Below are positions 43,343 to 52,074 of a DNA stretch of 64,000 bases, one piece after another. The position numbers and the translations under genes are program-made. Numbering within the stretch: the first letter of the stretch is position 1; each line of letters opens with the position of its first letter. Below the pieces are notes generated by a model. That model saw nothing but the letters and a program-made list of their open reading frames with translations, was not told the origin of the DNA and made no database searches. Origin of the DNA: an uncultured Clostridia bacterium (GTDB lineage: Bacteria > Bacillota > Clostridia > Peptostreptococcales > Anaerovoracaceae); contig CAKQHH010000003.1 of assembly GCA_934234035.1 (NCBI GenBank), positions 61,282 through 125,281 of the forward strand, read 5' to 3'.

Positions 43343-44755
43343 ATGGAACAAGAAAACCAAAAAGGCCAATTTAATTCCAATTTTGGATTCTTGATGGCAG
43401 CACTTGGATCGGCCGTAGGTCTTGGTAACCTGTGGTCCTTCCCTTACAAGATGGGTATGGGCGGCGGATTCGCTTTCCTGCTCTTGTACGTTATTCTGGC
43501 AATTGTAACCGGTTATCCTCTGATGCTCTCCGAGATGGCTCTCGGTCGTAAGACTCAGAAGGCGGCAATCGAGGCTTACAAGGAAGCCGATCACAGATTC
43601 ACCTTCAACGGTGTTCTGCAGACCATCGTTCCTTGGCTCTTGATTTGCTTCTACTGCACATTCGGTGGATTCATCACCAAGTACCTGGGAGACTCCATTT
43701 TGGCGCTCTTCGGTAAGGGTGTTCTGAATACCGTTGATCCGGGCGCACAGTTCGGCGGACTGCTGACCAACACCGGCAACTCCGTTGCATGGATGACAGG
43801 TTACCTGCTCCTGACAATGGTTATCGTATTCGGTGGTGTATCCGGCGGTATCGAGAAGTTCTGTAAGGTTGCAATGCCGCTGCTGTTCTTCATGCTGCTC
43901 ATCGTAGTAGTAAGATCCTGCACACTGCCTGGCGCAGGCCCTGGACTGAAGTTCCTGTTCAGCCCGGATCTGAGCGCTTGGGGAAGTGCAAAGGGATTCT
44001 TCACTGTACTCTCTTCGGCAGGCGGACAGTGCTTCTTCTCACTCTCTCTGTCGTCCGGTTGTATCATTGCTTACGGTTCTTACCTGGATAAGAAGGAGAA
44101 CCTGGAATCCAACGCAGCAATCATCACCGCCGGTGACTCTCTGGTAGCGATTCTGGCTGGCGTAGCTATCTTCCCGGCTGTATTCGCATTCGGTCTGGAG
44201 CCATCTGCAGGACCTGGACTGCTGTTCGTATCGATGACAACCGTATTCTCGTCCATGGGCGCGGCAGGAAAGATCTTCCAGTTGCTGTTCTGGCTGCTGG
44301 TATTCTTCGCAGCACTGTCTTCTTCCATCGGTATGATGGAGGCCGGTATTTCCGCAATTCTGGATTCCAGAATGAAAGCCGGAAAGAGCGCAAACAGAGT
44401 AAAGGTTACCGTTATCATGGCTCTCGCAGCATGGTTTGGTAACTTCCTGACCACCGCTGACGGACTGGGCACAAGCCAGAATGCATTCTTCGTAGCATTC
44501 CGTGGCCTGTTCAGACAGGCGGATGTACTGAGCGTATGGGACTGCATCGCAGAAGGTATCCTGATGCCGCTGACCGGTCTCATCATGACAATCCTGCTTG
44601 GATGGGTTGTACCTGGATATCTGGATGACGAAGTCAGCAATTGCGGAACCAGAAAGTTCAAGACCAAAGGCTTCTACAATTTCTGCATCAAGTGGGTTGG
44701 ACCGATCTTCCTGGCAATGGTTGTATATGGACAGCTCACCAGCTTCTGGGGTTAA
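43343..44755 (+). CDS. Sodium:neurotransmitter symporter (NSS/SNF) family amino-acid carrier
   Basis: A 470-residue LeuT-fold carrier importing an amino acid with Na+. The N-terminal Na+/substrate motif FLMAALGSAVGLGNLWSFPY is characteristic, as are GGGFAFLLLYVI, YPLMLSEMALGRK and the central SFSLSSGCIIAYGSY-type helix 6 region. About 11-12 hydrophobic segments are visible, fitting bacterial members such as MhsT/TnaT. ATG 43343 follows GGAGGTATTGAA; an open frame upstream to 43286 lacks a site. The substrate is not readable; hydrophobic or aromatic amino acids are common in this group. It is a single-gene unit. Confidence 0.92.
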   Translation: MEQENQKGQFNSNFGFLMAALGSAVGLGNLWSFPYKMGMGGGFAFLLLYVILAIVTGYPLMLSEMALGRKTQKAAIEAYKEADHRFTFNGVLQTIVPWLLICFYCTFGGFITKYLGDSILALFGKGVLNTVDPGAQFGGLLTNTGNSVAWMTGYLLLTMVIVFGGVSGGIEKFCKVAMPLLFFMLLIVVVRSCTLPGAGPGLKFLFSPDLSAWGSAKGFFTVLSSAGGQCFFSLSLSSGCIIAYGSYLDKKENLESNAAIITAGDSLVAILAGVAIFPAVFAFGLEPSAGPGLLFVSMTTVFSSMGAAGKIFQLLFWLLVFFAALSSSIGMMEAGISAILDSRMKAGKSANRVKVTVIMALAAWFGNFLTTADGLGTSQNAFFVAFRGLFRQADVLSVWDCIAEGILMPLTGLIMTILLGWVVPGYLDDEVSNCGTRKFKTKGFYNFCIKWVGPIFLAMVVYGQLTSFWG

Positions 44756-44803
44756 TGTAAAGACTCGTTGTAAGACTTTAACTTAAGGCAAATATAAAGA
44801 ACG

Positions 44804-44846
44804 CACAAATGCTCGGATCTTCGGATTCGAGCATTTGTGTTTTTTG
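44804..44846 (+). terminator. Terminator after the NSS symporter gene
   Basis: CACAAATGCTCG and CGAGCATTTGTG form a 12-bp stem followed by TTTTTT. Confidence 0.9.
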
Positions 44847-44883
44847 ATGAGATGGATATACGTGGGTCTTTTTTTAACAGTAC

Positions 44884-44920
44884 AAAGAAACGCCAGAACC
44901 GGCATTCGCCGGAACTGGCG
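44884..44920 (-). terminator. Terminator after thrS
   Basis: On the minus strand CGCCAG-TT-CCGGC pairs with GCCGG-TT-CTGGCG around GAAT and is followed by TTTCTTT. Confidence 0.8.
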
Positions 44921-44958
44921 CTTCTTTATTTGCGGACTTATTTTACAGCCCCCGTTTT

Positions 44959-46995
44959 TTATTTCTCTTCTACTTCCTTCTTCCGGATAGCCTTTGTCTC
45001 AATCTCTTCCACAATCTGGCGGACGAATTCGGACAGCGGCTTGCTGCCTTCGTCACCGGCGAATCTGGAACGAACGGAAACGGCGTTTTCTTCCTCTTCC
45101 TTGGCACCCAGCACCAGCATATACGGAATCTTTTCCATCTGGGCTTTGCGGATCTTGTAGCCGATACGCTCCGTGCTGTGGTCTACGTGGACATCTACGC
45201 CGTTGCGGCGGAGTTCACGGAATACCTTTTCCGCATAGTCATCGTACTTGTCGGAAATCGGCAGGATACGAACCTGCTCCGGGCACAGCCATGTCGGGAA
45301 GTTGCCCGCATATTTTTCGATGAGCCATGCCAGCGTTCTTTCGTAGCAGCCCATGGAAGTACGGTGGATGATGTACGGGCGCTTCTTGGAACCGTCCTTA
45401 TCGATGTAGTACATATCGTAGCGCTCTGCCAGGAACATATCCAGCTGAATGGTGATCATGGTATCTTCCTTGCCGTATACGTTCTTTGCCTGGATGTCCA
45501 GCTTCGGACCGTAGAATGCGGCCTCGCCGGTCGCCTCGGTGTAGTCCAGACCGATTTCGTCCAGGATGGTTCTCATGGCATCCTCCACGCGGTTCCAATC
45601 CTCCGCGGTTCCCAGATACTTCTCGGAGTTTTCCGGATCCCACTTGGACATTCTGTAGGTGACATCCTCCTCCAGACCCAGGGTGGTGAGGCAGTATTTT
45701 GCCAGGCGAACGCAGTTCTTGAACTCTTCGTCAATCTGCTCCGGCGTGCACACCAGGTGACCCTCGGAAATGGTGAACTGACGAACACGGGTCAGTCCGT
45801 GCATCTCGCCGGAATCCTCGTTACGGAACAGAGTGGAAGTCTCCGCCATTCGGTACGGCAGATCCCGGTAACTCTTCTGACGCGCCTTGTACACATAGTA
45901 TTGGAACGGGCAGGTCATCGGACGCAGGGCGTATACATCGCTGTCCGCATCGTTTTCAATCATCTTCAGGTCCTGAACACCGTGGATCTCACGGGAAGCA
46001 TCTTCCGCATTGTTCAGATCCTCCAGGTTATCGTAGCCCAGCAGGAACATGCCGTCCTTGTAGTGGTACCAGTGATCCGAGATTTTGTACAAAGTGGACT
46101 TTGCCATCAGCGGCGTACGGGTACGAACGTAGCCCCACTCGTAATCCTCCAGATCCTCAATCCAGCGCTGCAGCTTCTGAATCATTTTGGTGCCGTTCGG
46201 CATGAACAGCGGCAGACCCTGACCCACTACATCCACCGTAGTGAACAGGTCCATCTCACGGCCCAGACGGTTGTGGTCTCTGTTCTTGATATCTGCCAGG
46301 TACTCCAGGTACTCTTCCAGATCCGCCTTCTTGGTATATGCGGTACCGTAGATTCGGGTGAGCATCTTGTTGTGCTCGTCACCCCTCCAGTACGCACCGG
46401 AAGAAGAAGTCAGCTTGAACGCCTTGATCTGCTTGGTGCTCATCAGGTGCGGTCCCGCACACAGCTCGATGAAATCACCCTGCTGATAGAAGGAAATGGT
46501 CTCGCCCTCCGGCAGATCCTCAATCAGTTCCACCTTGTACGGCTCTTCCCGGTTCTTCATCATCTGAATGGCCTCTTCCCTCGGCAGCGTGAAGTACTCC
46601 AGGCGGTCGCCCTTCTTGATGATCTTCTTCATCTCCTTCTCAATCTTGTCCAAATCCTCCCGGGTCAGCGGCGGCATGTCGAAGTCATAGTAAAATCCGG
46701 TGTCGATGGAAGGTCCGATGGCCAGCTTTGCCTCCGGGTACAGGTTCAGCACCGCCTCCGCCAGAACGTGAGAGCAGGTGTGGCGGTACGCATGCTTGCC
46801 CGCATCGGAATCGAAAGTGAGAATATTCAGCTCACAGTCGCTGTCGATCACGGTACGCAGGTCCTTCACCTCACCGTTCACCTCGCCCACGCAGGCAACG
46901 CGGGCCAGTCCCTCGCTGATATCCTTCGCGATATCGTAGATGGACATCGGTTCCCCATATTCACGGGTACTTCCGTCTTTCAAAGTAATAATCAT
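44959..46995 (-). CDS. thrS: Threonyl-tRNA synthetase
   Basis: A 678-residue class II synthetase charging tRNA-Thr. Domain order: TGS (MIITLKDGSTREYGEP...), the editing domain with the metal-type HTCSHVLAEAV motif near residue 70-80, catalytic core with AETSTLFRNEDSGEMHGL (motif 2) and the late GCYERTLAWLIEKYAG (motif 3), then the anticodon-binding domain (VRILPISDKYDDYA). The start at 46995 follows AAGGAGGAAACCAA; an open frame extends upstream to 47025 without a site. The gene is preceded by a T-box leader, so expression should rise when tRNA-Thr is uncharged. Confidence 0.96.
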   Translation of the reverse strand: MIITLKDGSTREYGEPMSIYDIAKDISEGLARVACVGEVNGEVKDLRTVIDSDCELNILTFDSDAGKHAYRHTCSHVLAEAVLNLYPEAKLAIGPSIDTGFYYDFDMPPLTREDLDKIEKEMKKIIKKGDRLEYFTLPREEAIQMMKNREEPYKVELIEDLPEGETISFYQQGDFIELCAGPHLMSTKQIKAFKLTSSSGAYWRGDEHNKMLTRIYGTAYTKKADLEEYLEYLADIKNRDHNRLGREMDLFTTVDVVGQGLPLFMPNGTKMIQKLQRWIEDLEDYEWGYVRTRTPLMAKSTLYKISDHWYHYKDGMFLLGYDNLEDLNNAEDASREIHGVQDLKMIENDADSDVYALRPMTCPFQYYVYKARQKSYRDLPYRMAETSTLFRNEDSGEMHGLTRVRQFTISEGHLVCTPEQIDEEFKNCVRLAKYCLTTLGLEEDVTYRMSKWDPENSEKYLGTAEDWNRVEDAMRTILDEIGLDYTEATGEAAFYGPKLDIQAKNVYGKEDTMITIQLDMFLAERYDMYYIDKDGSKKRPYIIHRTSMGCYERTLAWLIEKYAGNFPTWLCPEQVRILPISDKYDDYAEKVFRELRRNGVDVHVDHSTERIGYKIRKAQMEKIPYMLVLGAKEEEENAVSVRSRFAGDEGSKPLSEFVRQIVEEIETKAIRKKEVEEK

Positions 46996-47025
46996 TTGGT
47001 TTCCTCCTTCTTGAACGGAAGGCAC

Positions 47026-47265
47026 AAAAAAATCCCTTCCGCAGATATACTGTCAGAAGGGACGCATACATTTCGTATTCGTGGTTCCACCCATCTTCCG
47101 GGAAAAATCCCGGCACTCATTATGGCTTTTCACGCGGCCGGCGGGCAGGATTAGTGCCACTCGGAGGTGGTGTTCCGCAAGTCCGAATCTGGGATAATTT
47201 CACCGGCTATCCCTCTCTGTAAGATTCCCCCGACAAGCGTACTGTCCTCGTCATCGTTTTATTTT
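47026..47265 (-). promoter_or_regulatory. T-box leader of thrS
   Basis: On the minus strand the T-box core GGGTGGAACCACG lies at 47092-47080. It is followed by a terminator stem (TCCCTTC/GAAGGGA, 47062-47033) with a seven-T tail and then the thrS ribosome site. Upstream sequence has Stem-I features: AGAGAGGGATAGC with complementary TATCCC, and an AGTA word. Candidate specifier codons ACC and ACT, both threonine, occur in the expected stretch, but I could not settle which by eye. Uncharged tRNA-Thr should favour the antiterminator. Confidence 0.9.
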
Positions 47266-47349
47266 TATAATCATAGATTCTAGCACCGGCGCAAAACCTT
47301 GTCAAGCGGTAAAAACAAATTTGCCTCGGCCCGCTCCTCCGGCAAGCCC

Positions 47350-48570
47350 CTAGATTACCAGTCCGTAGCGATTGGCCAGCGGAATGAGCTCCTTCTCCGG
47401 CAGATCGCCGGCATAGATGGCCCGGCCTTGATAGATCTCCAGCGCCTGCTCCAGAAGGGACGCATCATTGCAGAGAATGCACAGGGGCAGCGGAATGGCG
47501 TACTGGAAGTCCTCCAGGTTATCCAGTTCTTCCTCCGATTTGATTTCCACCGTCATGAAGAGGGCATCCTCGTCATCCTCCGCTTCCTCGCAAGAATCCT
47601 CCAGGTGCTCATCGCAAGGATAGATTTTCCCGATTTCAAGATCCGTCGGCAGGAGGTAGAGATTCTTCTCCGTTGCCAGGGGGATTTTGCCCTGAAAATC
47701 CGGGTGAGGGGGAAGGAATTCCACCTTCTGAAGTTCCCGGTGAATTGCACGGATATGCTCCTCCGTAGAGCCGCAGCAGCTTCCGAAAATGCCCACGCCG
47801 GCAGCCGCCAGGTCCTTCACGTAGGAGGCCAGCTCCTCCGGACCACAGTCGTAGTAGGTCACCCCGTTCTTCGTCTTCGGCATGCCCGCGTTGGGTTTGG
47901 CGATGAGGGGCACCTCCGCGTACTTCTGCAGCCGCTGAATGTGGGGCAGCATCTGATCCGGCCCCGTGGAACAGTTCAGCCCGAAGGCATCGATGCCCAT
48001 GTTCTGCAGGATCACCAGCGCCGCCGCGATATCGTTGCCCATCATCGTGCGGCCGTTGGCCTCGCAGGTAAAACACACCATGATGGGTTTATCGGAAATT
48101 TGGCGGATGGCCAGCACCGCCGCCCGGGCTTCCGCCAGGTTGGTCATGGTCTCCACGGCGTACAGGTCCACCCCGGCTTCCTCCAGAGCTTCCGCCTGTT
48201 CCCGGTAGATTTCCAGCATCTCCCGGAAGGTGGTGTTCCCGATGGGCTTCAGGAATTTACCGGTCTGGGAGATATCCCCCGCCACCAGCGCGCGCCCCTC
48301 GGCATTATCCAATGCTATTTTTGCCAGACGTCGGTTGTACTCCGTCACCTGATTGAAGACGCCGTACTCCTCCAGTTTGACCCGGTTGGCCCCAAAAGTC
48401 GGGGCGTACAGCACGTCGCTTCCGGCGTCGATGTAGTTGTTGTGCAGATCCGCAATGGCATCCGGGTGCTCCAGCACCCACTGCTCCGCGCTGATGCCGC
48501 CTCGGTAGCCCCGCTTTTGAAGCTCGGTCCCCGTGGCGCCGTCCAGCAGAATCGGAAAATGAAGTTCCAT
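47350..48570 (-). CDS. Homocysteine S-methyltransferase-family protein (MetH N-domain type)
   Basis: A 406-residue protein whose first roughly 290 residues are a homocysteine S-methyltransferase barrel like the N-terminal module of cobalamin-dependent methionine synthase: ILLDGATGTELQKRGY, CFTCEANGRTMMG with the first zinc Cys, and GIFGSCCGSTEEHIRAI with the CC zinc pair. A further C-terminal ~110 residues, acidic (DSCEEAEDDEDALFM), do not match the rest of MetH and are of unknown role. ATG 48570 follows AAAGGAGCATATT; an upstream open frame lacks a site. It is divergent from the corrinoid methyltransferase operon, whose B12 domain could supply the methyl group. That would make the split system a two-part methionine synthase, or the donor may be another corrinoid protein; both are inference. 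Confidence 0.82.
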   Translation of the reverse strand: MELHFPILLDGATGTELQKRGYRGGISAEQWVLEHPDAIADLHNNYIDAGSDVLYAPTFGANRVKLEEYGVFNQVTEYNRRLAKIALDNAEGRALVAGDISQTGKFLKPIGNTTFREMLEIYREQAEALEEAGVDLYAVETMTNLAEARAAVLAIRQISDKPIMVCFTCEANGRTMMGNDIAAALVILQNMGIDAFGLNCSTGPDQMLPHIQRLQKYAEVPLIAKPNAGMPKTKNGVTYYDCGPEELASYVKDLAAAGVGIFGSCCGSTEEHIRAIHRELQKVEFLPPHPDFQGKIPLATEKNLYLLPTDLEIGKIYPCDEHLEDSCEEAEDDEDALFMTVEIKSEEELDNLEDFQYAIPLPLCILCNDASLLEQALEIYQGRAIYAGDLPEKELIPLANRYGLVI

Positions 48571-48668
48571 AATATGCTCCTTTGTAGTCGTCTCTTTGTC
48601 CCTGTAAAATCTTTTCTTAATATTATAGGCAGGGGGTTTTGGAGGTGTCAAGAAAATATCAAAAATGG

Positions 48669-48674
48669 TATAAT
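48669..48674 (+). promoter_or_regulatory. Promoter -10 of the corrinoid methyl-transfer operon
   Basis: TATAAT with TG one base before it (TGGTATAAT), 29 nt before the DUF2284 ATG. A weak -35 (TGTCAA) lies 17 nt upstream. Confidence 0.6.
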
Positions 48675-48702
48675 AAATAATTACTACCGAGGGGATAGGG
48701 AA

Positions 48703-49239
48703 ATGAAAACAGAAGAAATCATCGAGCTGGCACGGGAGATTGGATTCGACCACGCCGGAGAACTGAATATGGGGGCGCTGGACTTCCGGCAGGAGGTGCG
48801 GGACATGTGTTCAAGCGGACGCTGCCGGGCCTACGGCACCCGGTGGAGCTGCCCGCCGGCGGTGGGAGATCTGGAACACAGTCGGCGCCGGGCGAAGAAG
48901 TATCACCGGGGAATCCTGGTGCAGACCACGGGACAGATGGCACACGACTTTGACAGCGAGGGGATTTTTCGGGCAGAGCGGCGCCACAAGGAACGGTTTG
49001 CCACCCTGGTGCGGCAGATTCGCTACTTCTGTCCGGACTGCCTTCCCATGGGAACGGGGGCCTGCACCCTGTGCCGAAAGTGCACCTATCCGGACCGGCC
49101 CTGCCGCCATCCGGAAGAAATGTTCATTTCCATGGAAGGCTACGGCCTGCTGGTAAACGACGTGGTGAAGGCCTCCGGTCTTCGGTACGACTACGGGCCG
49201 GGTACCATCACCTATTCCGCTGCGGTACTGATTGACTAG
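48703..49239 (+). CDS. DUF2284 metal-binding protein
   Basis: A 178-residue cysteine-rich protein of the DUF2284 type. Conserved features are CSSGRCRAYGTRWSCPPAVGDL in the first third and PDCLPMGTGACTLCRKCTYPDRPCRHP in the last third, which look like ligands for iron-sulfur clusters. Proteins of this family often lie next to corrinoid methyltransferases. GGGGATAGGG precedes the ATG. It is the first gene of the unit, 38 nt before the UroD-corrinoid fusion. An accessory or redox-activation role for the corrinoid protein is a reasonable guess and no more. Confidence 0.82.
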   Translation: MKTEEIIELAREIGFDHAGELNMGALDFRQEVRDMCSSGRCRAYGTRWSCPPAVGDLEHSRRRAKKYHRGILVQTTGQMAHDFDSEGIFRAERRHKERFATLVRQIRYFCPDCLPMGTGACTLCRKCTYPDRPCRHPEEMFISMEGYGLLVNDVVKASGLRYDYGPGTITYSAAVLID

Positions 49240-49277
49240 AAAAGGGATTTTTTTACAGGGACAAAAGGAGAACCAAT

Positions 49278-51020
49278 ATGACACCAAAAGAAATATTTCT
49301 GGAGCTTTTGAAAAAAGAAGGGCGCCCGGAGCGCCTGCTGGACCAGTACGAAGCCCTGCAGATGGCCTTGGGAGATCCGGTGAGCCGGTACCTTCGGGAA
49401 GGGCAGGTTCGGGGCTCCCGCACCATTGACCGGTGGGGCGTGACCATTCTGTTTCCGGAGGATGCGCCGGGCACCATCCCGTACCATTCGGAGGAGGCCA
49501 CGGTGCTGAAGGACATCCCCCGGTGGAAAGAGGTGGTCCACGCGCCGGATATCAAGAGCAACTGCCAAGAAGGCTGGGAGGAATTCCGAAAGATCCAGCG
49601 GGAAAAAGCGGGAGATGAACGCCTTCTGGCGGGTTTTATGGGAACCGGAATCTTCGAGCAGTGCCACTTCCTGATGGGTTTTGAGGATACCCTGACCAAC
49701 TTCTACGAGCACCCCAAGGAGATGCACGAGCTGATCGACTACATCCTTCAGTACCGTCTGGAGTACGTGCGGATGCTGATCAAGGGACTGCAGCCGGACG
49801 TCATCTTCTCCCACGACGACTGGGGCGCGAAAAACCAACTGTTCATGAAGCCGGAAATCTGGCGGGAATTCTTTAAAGAGCCGTACCGGAAGTTTTACGG
49901 AGAGATTCGGAATGCGGGCTGCATCGCCATCCACCACTCCGATTCCTACCTGGTGCCGATTCTGGATGACATGGTGGAAATCGGCATCCAGTGCTGGCAG
50001 GGCATCCTGCCGGAGAACAACATCCCGGAGGTGGTGCGCCATCTGGACGGCCGCATGATCGTCATGGGCGGCGTGGGCGCCGAGATTGACCGGGGCGACG
50101 CCACGGAAGAGGAAGTTCGGACGTACATGCGGAAGATGCTGGCGCAGAACGGAACCCTGGGGCACTTCATCCCATCCATCACCTACGGGCTGAGAGGTAC
50201 CATCTTCAAGCAGGTGGATCCGATTATCGACGAGGAAATCGCCCGGTACAACAATGAGCTTCACTTCCGGCACTACAACTATCCGGTGACGGAAAAGAAA
50301 TATGCCCTTTCCACGGGCAAAAATAAATCCGCATCTCACGGGGAACAGAAGGTGTCCGACAGTGTTCGGAAGACCCCGCTGGGAAAGGTGGCGGACGTGC
50401 TGATGAAGGGAAACCGGAACCGGATGGAGAAGGTGTGCCGGGAAGCCCTGGATGCGGGATATGCGCCTCAGGAAATTCTGAACAAGGGATTGATTACCGG
50501 AATGACGGAAGTGGGCAATGCCTTCTCCCGGGGAGAGGTGTTCGTCCCGGAAATGCTGATGTCCGCAAAATGCATGACCACGGCTCTGAATCTGCTGAAG
50601 CCCATGCTGGTAGCCGATGCGGGGGCATCCTTGGGCAAAGTGTGCATCGGTACGGTGCAGGGAGATATGCACGATATCGGGAAGAATCTGGTAAAGATCA
50701 TGCTGGAAGGAAACGGTTTTGATGTAATCGATCTGGGAAGCGACGTGCCGGCGGAGACATTCGTCCGCACCGCCAAAGAAGAGAAGTGCGACATCATCTG
50801 CTGCTCCGCACTCCTCACCACCACCATCGAAGAGATGCGGAAGGTGGTGGAAGGCTGCAAGGCAGCGGGCATCCGAGAGGATGTGACCATCATGGTGGGA
50901 GGCGCTCCGGTGACCCAGGATTTCTGCGACAGCATCGGCGCGGACATCTATACGGACGATGCCACCGCCGCGGCCAAGGCAGCGGTTCAGGCGATGGAAA
51001 ACCGGCAGCGACCGGCGTAA
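49278..51020 (+). CDS. Fused uroporphyrinogen-decarboxylase-type methyltransferase and corrinoid protein
   Basis: A 580-residue fusion. Residues about 1-345 are a UroD-like barrel of the kind found in MtaA/MtbA and aryl-ether demethylases (DRWGVTILFPEDAPG; FSHDDWGAKNQLFMKPEIW; AIHHSDSYLVPILDD). Residues about 365-575 are a cobalamin-binding module with a four-helix cap (LNKGLITGMTEVGNAFSRGE) and the lower-ligand motif GDMHDIGKN. The usual state is separate proteins, so the joining of methyltransferase and its corrinoid partner in one chain is notable. It would take a methyl group from an O- or N-methylated substrate onto cobalt. Substrate unknown. AAAAGGAG precedes the ATG. The unit is DUF2284, this gene, ornithine-cyclodeaminase homologue, divergent from a homocysteine methyltransferase. 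Confidence 0.88.
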   Translation: MTPKEIFLELLKKEGRPERLLDQYEALQMALGDPVSRYLREGQVRGSRTIDRWGVTILFPEDAPGTIPYHSEEATVLKDIPRWKEVVHAPDIKSNCQEGWEEFRKIQREKAGDERLLAGFMGTGIFEQCHFLMGFEDTLTNFYEHPKEMHELIDYILQYRLEYVRMLIKGLQPDVIFSHDDWGAKNQLFMKPEIWREFFKEPYRKFYGEIRNAGCIAIHHSDSYLVPILDDMVEIGIQCWQGILPENNIPEVVRHLDGRMIVMGGVGAEIDRGDATEEEVRTYMRKMLAQNGTLGHFIPSITYGLRGTIFKQVDPIIDEEIARYNNELHFRHYNYPVTEKKYALSTGKNKSASHGEQKVSDSVRKTPLGKVADVLMKGNRNRMEKVCREALDAGYAPQEILNKGLITGMTEVGNAFSRGEVFVPEMLMSAKCMTTALNLLKPMLVADAGASLGKVCIGTVQGDMHDIGKNLVKIMLEGNGFDVIDLGSDVPAETFVRTAKEEKCDIICCSALLTTTIEEMRKVVEGCKAAGIREDVTIMVGGAPVTQDFCDSIGADIYTDDATAAAKAAVQAMENRQRPA

Positions 51021-51050
51021 AGAAATATGTTTTTATAGGAGGAAAGGAAA

Positions 51051-52034
51051 ATGCTGTTACTATCGAAAGAAGACATTCGCAAAGTCGTAACCATGGCAGA
51101 TATCATCGAGGGGAACAAGGTGGCCTACAAGAGCGTGGTGGACGGGGAAGTGGAGAACCCGCTGCGCACGGTGATTCCGGGAAAATATGACGGATCCTTC
51201 GTGTTCATGCCGGCTTACGCACCGGGACTGGATGCGGCGGCGCTGAAGGTGGTGGATATTTTTCCCCACAACCCGGAACAGGGACTGAAGACATCCCCGG
51301 CACAGGTGCTGCTCATCGACGGTAAGACGGGATACATCAGCGCCATTCTGGACGGCACCTATGTGACGGAAGCCCGCACCGGTGCGGCCTCGGGCGCGGC
51401 CTTCGACATTCTGGGAAAGAAGGAATGCCGGAAGGGGGCCATGATCGGCACCGGCGGACAGGCGGCCTGCCAGCTGGAGGCCATGCTGACGGCGAGAAAG
51501 CTGGAAGAGGTGGCCGTGTACAGCCGGAATAAGGAGAAGCGGGAAGCTTTTGCGGCGGAGATGCAGGAGGAACTGAAGGAATTCGGCACCCGAATCTACG
51601 CGGCGGACAGCGCCGATGAGGCGGTGGAGGATGCGGACCTGCTGATTACGGTGACGGGATCTTCGGAGCCGGTATTCGACGGCACCAAGGTGAAACCGGG
51701 CTGCACCATCAGCTGCGTGGGCACCTACGAGCCGCACAAGCACGAGCTGGATCCGGCGGTGCTGCCGAGAACCTCCAAGATTATCTGCGACTCCAAGGAC
51801 GCAGTGATGGCGGAAAGCGGGGACCTGCTGATTCCGATTCGGGAAGGCATCATTTCCGAGAGCGACGTGCTGGGAAGCCTGGGAGACGTGATCAACGGAA
51901 CCGTGGCCGGCAGAGAGAACGACGACGAGATCATCGTCTTTGAGAACGTGGGCATTGCGGCCCTGGATCTGGTGGCGGCAAAGGTCATTTACGATAAAGC
52001 GGCAGAGAAGGGCATCGGCCAGAGCTGGGGCTAG
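51051..52034 (+). CDS. Ornithine cyclodeaminase/mu-crystallin-family protein
   Basis: A 327-residue NAD(P)-dependent protein of the OCD/mu-crystallin family, which includes ornithine cyclodeaminase, alanine dehydrogenase and ketimine reductases. The nucleotide fold GAMIGTGGQAACQLEAML is near residue 125, a conserved Arg/Lys segment (MPAYAPGLDAAALKVVDIFPHN) lies earlier, and the C-terminal VFENVGIAALDLVAAKVIYDKA is diagnostic. AGGAGGAAAGGAAA precedes the ATG. It may act on the demethylated product from the corrinoid protein next door, for example a cyclic imine or amino acid. The family does not allow a firm substrate call. Confidence 0.85.
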   Translation: MLLLSKEDIRKVVTMADIIEGNKVAYKSVVDGEVENPLRTVIPGKYDGSFVFMPAYAPGLDAAALKVVDIFPHNPEQGLKTSPAQVLLIDGKTGYISAILDGTYVTEARTGAASGAAFDILGKKECRKGAMIGTGGQAACQLEAMLTARKLEEVAVYSRNKEKREAFAAEMQEELKEFGTRIYAADSADEAVEDADLLITVTGSSEPVFDGTKVKPGCTISCVGTYEPHKHELDPAVLPRTSKIICDSKDAVMAESGDLLIPIREGIISESDVLGSLGDVINGTVAGRENDDEIIVFENVGIAALDLVAAKVIYDKAAEKGIGQSWG

Positions 52035-52074
52035 CTTCTGCATCGGAACAAAAACGGAACTTAGGAAATAGGAT

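Noticed and set aside
45178..47154. Long plus-strand open frame opposite thrS
   Set aside because: Antisense shadow of thrS; the thrS family match, T-box and terminator are decisive.
36056..47335. Recurrent GCCTCGGC words near gene ends (36061, 40244, 47323) as a regulatory motif
   Set aside because: The contexts differ, the word is short and also occurs inside a coding gene near 55040, so chance in GC-rich DNA is enough.
47299..48702. Long plus-strand open frame opposite the homocysteine methyltransferase gene
   Set aside because: Only the last part (from 48703) is a real gene, DUF2284; the earlier part is antisense shadow without family features.
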